The translations under genes were made by a program, and so were the position numbers. Under the pieces are notes generated by a model. The model did no database searches, was not told the origin of the DNA, and saw nothing but the letters and a program-made list of their open reading frames with translations. A stretch of 64,000 nucleotides of DNA from VRUE01 sp036276735 (lineage in GTDB: Bacteria; Actinomycetota; Thermoleophilia; Solirubrobacterales; 70-9), in NCBI GenBank assembly GCA_036276735.1, contig DASUOH010000043.1, positions 1 to 64,000 on the forward strand. The letters are read 5' to 3'. The first letter of the stretch is position 1, and the number at the start of each line of letters is the position of its first letter. Shown one piece after another: positions 62,279 through 64,000 of this stretch.

Positions 62279-62719
62279 TCAGTCGAGGGCCTTCTTTCGC
62301 CCGAGGCGTTTGCTCGCCTCGCTCTGAACCTTCAGCAGCGATTCTGCGAAGTCGCAACGGAGCCGCTCGATCTCCTCGGCGCCGGCGTCGTCGACGATCA
62401 GCGGCTTCGCCAAACCCGGCGGCAGGACCTTCGCGTTCAGCGCGCGGTAGAAGTGCTCGACAGCGCCGCGTCGTGGAATCTTGTCCACTTGCTCGATCAA
62501 GCTGTATCTCTCCAGCACTTTCACGTGATAGCTGACGCTCGGCAGCTTCGCGCCCAACTCCTGGGCAATTTCCTTCGGACTGGCCCGCCGCTCGGCGAGG
62601 ACTGCCAACGCCTCGAGCCTCAAGGGATTCGCGAGTGCTTTGAGGTGGCTGGGTGGGAGTAGGTAGACGCTTCGCTCCCGCTGCGTCTTCTTATTGGGCT
62701 TTCGCTTTGCCTTCGCCAT
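62279..62719 (-). CDS. ArsR-type winged-helix regulator
   Basis: A 146-residue regulator: basic N-terminus (AKAKRKPNKKTQRER), winged helix HLKALANPLRLEALAVLAER, SPKEIAQELGAKLPSVSYHV and KVLERYSLIEQVDKIPRRGA, then a helical C-terminus. No metal-binding cysteines seen. Downstream of a larger regulator of the same kind. Confidence 0.83.
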   Translation of the reverse strand: MAKAKRKPNKKTQRERSVYLLPPSHLKALANPLRLEALAVLAERRASPKEIAQELGAKLPSVSYHVKVLERYSLIEQVDKIPRRGAVEHFYRALNAKVLPPGLAKPLIVDDAGAEEIERLRCDFAESLLKVQSEASKRLGRKKALD

Positions 62720-62814
62720 TCAGGTCTGATCCTCTCTTTGGAAGAACGGTCCTGAGCAAAGTAGGGACTCGAGGTGCGCCCATCAAAAAGCGTTTGCGAA
62801 GTAATTCGCGCTGA

Positions 62815-64000
62815 TCACGGTGCTCGATAGGGCACCGGAGGGGATTCGATCGCAGTAAGGCCGACAGCCATTGTTACCGGCTTGGCACCGGCGGCTATAC
62901 GTGTCTTGGAACGTTCCTCCTCCTCACTGAGGGTCGCCGCCAGTCGTTCCAGACTGGCCGCCACTTTCTCACTGCCCTCGTGATCGAGCATGACGATCGA
63001 CCAGCTGAAGTGCCGGTCGCTGCGGATGTCGAAGGTGCCGGCGGCCATCGCCTTCTTGACTAGCTCGGAGAGGTGCACGAACTCCTGCCAGACCTCTGTT
63101 TCGGTTAGCGCGTCCGACACCCCAGACCAGGGCCCATTCAAAGTCATGTCAGGCCTGGTCGCACGGTAGATCTTCTCGTAGGCGGCCCGCTTCCTCACCT
63201 CGTCGACCACCGCTATCCAGGCGAGGTTCTTCAGCAGGTCGAACCGGTAGCGAACCGCCCCCTCAGAGGCGTCGTCGAAAGCAACCTCCCGATGAAACTG
63301 CTTGACCGACATGTCGGTCTGATTGAGCTCATGGAGGATTTGCATCGACAGGTCATCGGCGAGAAGCGGGGCCATCCGCTCGGTGAGGGACATCGAGGGT
63401 GACGAGCCATCCGCTAGGTCCAATACCAGTGGATTTTCGGCCCTAGGAGTTTCGAATCCAACTTGAAGGATTCCAGTACGGATCAGCGCGTCACCGGAGG
63501 AAGCGCAACGAATCTTCGCATCCTCATGCTCATCGAAGATCGCTTCGAAACTGGTAGCCAACTTCTCGATCGCCCGCATCCATCCGACCTCATCGAACTC
63601 AAGCTGTATACACGTCAGGGGTTGGCTGGGGCGCCCATCGGAGGCAGCGGCCTCGATTCCCTGTCGCAGCAGGTGAGAGATCGTGGAAAAGACGCCCCAG
63701 CTCCATGCGAGCCGCGCGGAGTAAGGGAGCGACGCCGACGTCTCGGCGTCGAAGAAAACCGCGTCAGTCGCCCGATACAAGTTCTCGGGGGGACCCCGCC
63801 TCTTGGTGTCGCGGTTCTTGTAGCCGACCCGCCTCAGCCAGCCGTGTTCCTCGAGCAGGGCGAAGTGCTGGGCGACTCTCTCGATCGAGGGGCCACCAAA
63901 CTGCTCGAAAAACCCCTTCGGGCTCATCGGCCGGCTGTAGAGCTCGACAACGATTTTTACCCGCAACTCGAATTTGAAGACAACTGCCAGACGGCGCAGG
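62815..64000 (-). CDS. Tandem winged-helix (ArsR-like) regulator, 5' end outside window
   Basis: At least 383 residues. Two similar halves, each with a winged helix: LRVKIVVELYSRPMSPKGFF ... SIERVAQHFALLEEHGWLRR, and DDLSMQILHELNQTDMSVKQ ... GAVRYRFDLLKNLAWIAVVD. The frame remains open to the window edge and residues before the TTG at 63966 (VVFKFELRVKIV) look like the start of the first helix, so the true start is probably beyond 64000. Function unknown; DNA-binding inferred. Confidence 0.72.
   Translation of the reverse strand, partial: LRRLAVVFKFELRVKIVVELYSRPMSPKGFFEQFGGPSIERVAQHFALLEEHGWLRRVGYKNRDTKRRGPPENLYRATDAVFFDAETSASLPYSARLAWSWGVFSTISHLLRQGIEAAASDGRPSQPLTCIQLEFDEVGWMRAIEKLATSFEAIFDEHEDAKIRCASSGDALIRTGILQVGFETPRAENPLVLDLADGSSPSMSLTERMAPLLADDLSMQILHELNQTDMSVKQFHREVAFDDASEGAVRYRFDLLKNLAWIAVVDEVRKRAAYEKIYRATRPDMTLNGPWSGVSDALTETEVWQEFVHLSELVKKAMAAGTFDIRSDRHFSWSIVMLDHEGSEKVAASLERLAATLSEEEERSKTRIAAGAKPVTMAVGLTAIESPPVPYRAP

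Overview
The window is high-GC DNA with dense, mostly operon-packed genes and frequent stop/start overlaps. Protein content (mycothiol-era actinobacterial style inositol lipid genes, an F420/LLM oxidoreductase, HspR-controlled dnaK operon, UDG/SDR/VOC families, many VapBC modules) points to a high-GC actinobacterium, most likely of the Thermoleophilia/Solirubrobacterales type. That placement is inference from family resemblance, not from a marker gene.

Layout. 0-6.3 kb: an MFS drug exporter and, convergent to it, a complete carbohydrate ABC importer (ATPase, lipoprotein, two permeases; one permease carries an unusual Ig-like insert). 6.4-16.7 kb: the purine biosynthesis locus on the minus strand (purD-purE-purB ... 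purC-purS-purQ-purL), interrupted by a P450, a GST/glutaredoxin-like gene and a toxin-antitoxin pair. 16.9-19.5 kb: a cell-wall hydrolase plus a membrane-anchored partner. 19.6-26.3 kb: the heat-shock operon dnaK-grpE-dnaJ-hspR-clpB. 26.4-33.7 kb: exported phosphodiesterase-fold protein, cytochrome c, nth, then an inositol/phosphatidylinositol operon (PAP2, CDP-alcohol phosphatidyltransferase, ino1, a glycosyltransferase-N/PHP fusion, a UDG-like protein). 33.8-45.3 kb: housekeeping genes (argF, lgt, prmC, lysS, RNA methyltransferase, CDF transporter, SDR). 45.3-55.7 kb: an accessory island starting at a tRNA-Glu gene, with a broken integrase and a cluster of conflict/DNA-modification type genes. 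55.9-64 kb: toxin-antitoxin modules, a frameshifted thioredoxin-reductase-like gene, small enzymes, tRNA-Val and two helix-turn-helix regulators; the last gene runs off the window.

Most interesting content. (1) The island couples a metallophosphoesterase fused to a thymidylate-synthase-like domain, a helical partner, a protein related to the 5-hmdU DNA kinase helical / alpha-glutamyl-putrescinyl-thymine pyrophosphorylase families, two ThsB-like TIR proteins, a zinc-ribbon protein, a HARE-HTH-like protein and a deoxyribosyltransferase-like/TPR sensor protein. I read it as a candidate nucleotide- or thymine-modification linked defence system not matching any standard named layout I know. (2) Three classes of long palindromic elements recur: family A (three copies, one translated in frame inside grpE), family B (three copies, arms of unrelated sequence that remain complementary, around a conserved core) and one palindrome inside a nuclease-fold gene. 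(3) The tRNA-Glu gene has a 24-nt hairpin insertion in its D-loop. (4) Two genes (purS and the island phosphoesterase) appear to start at CTG codons that overlap the preceding TGA as CTGA.
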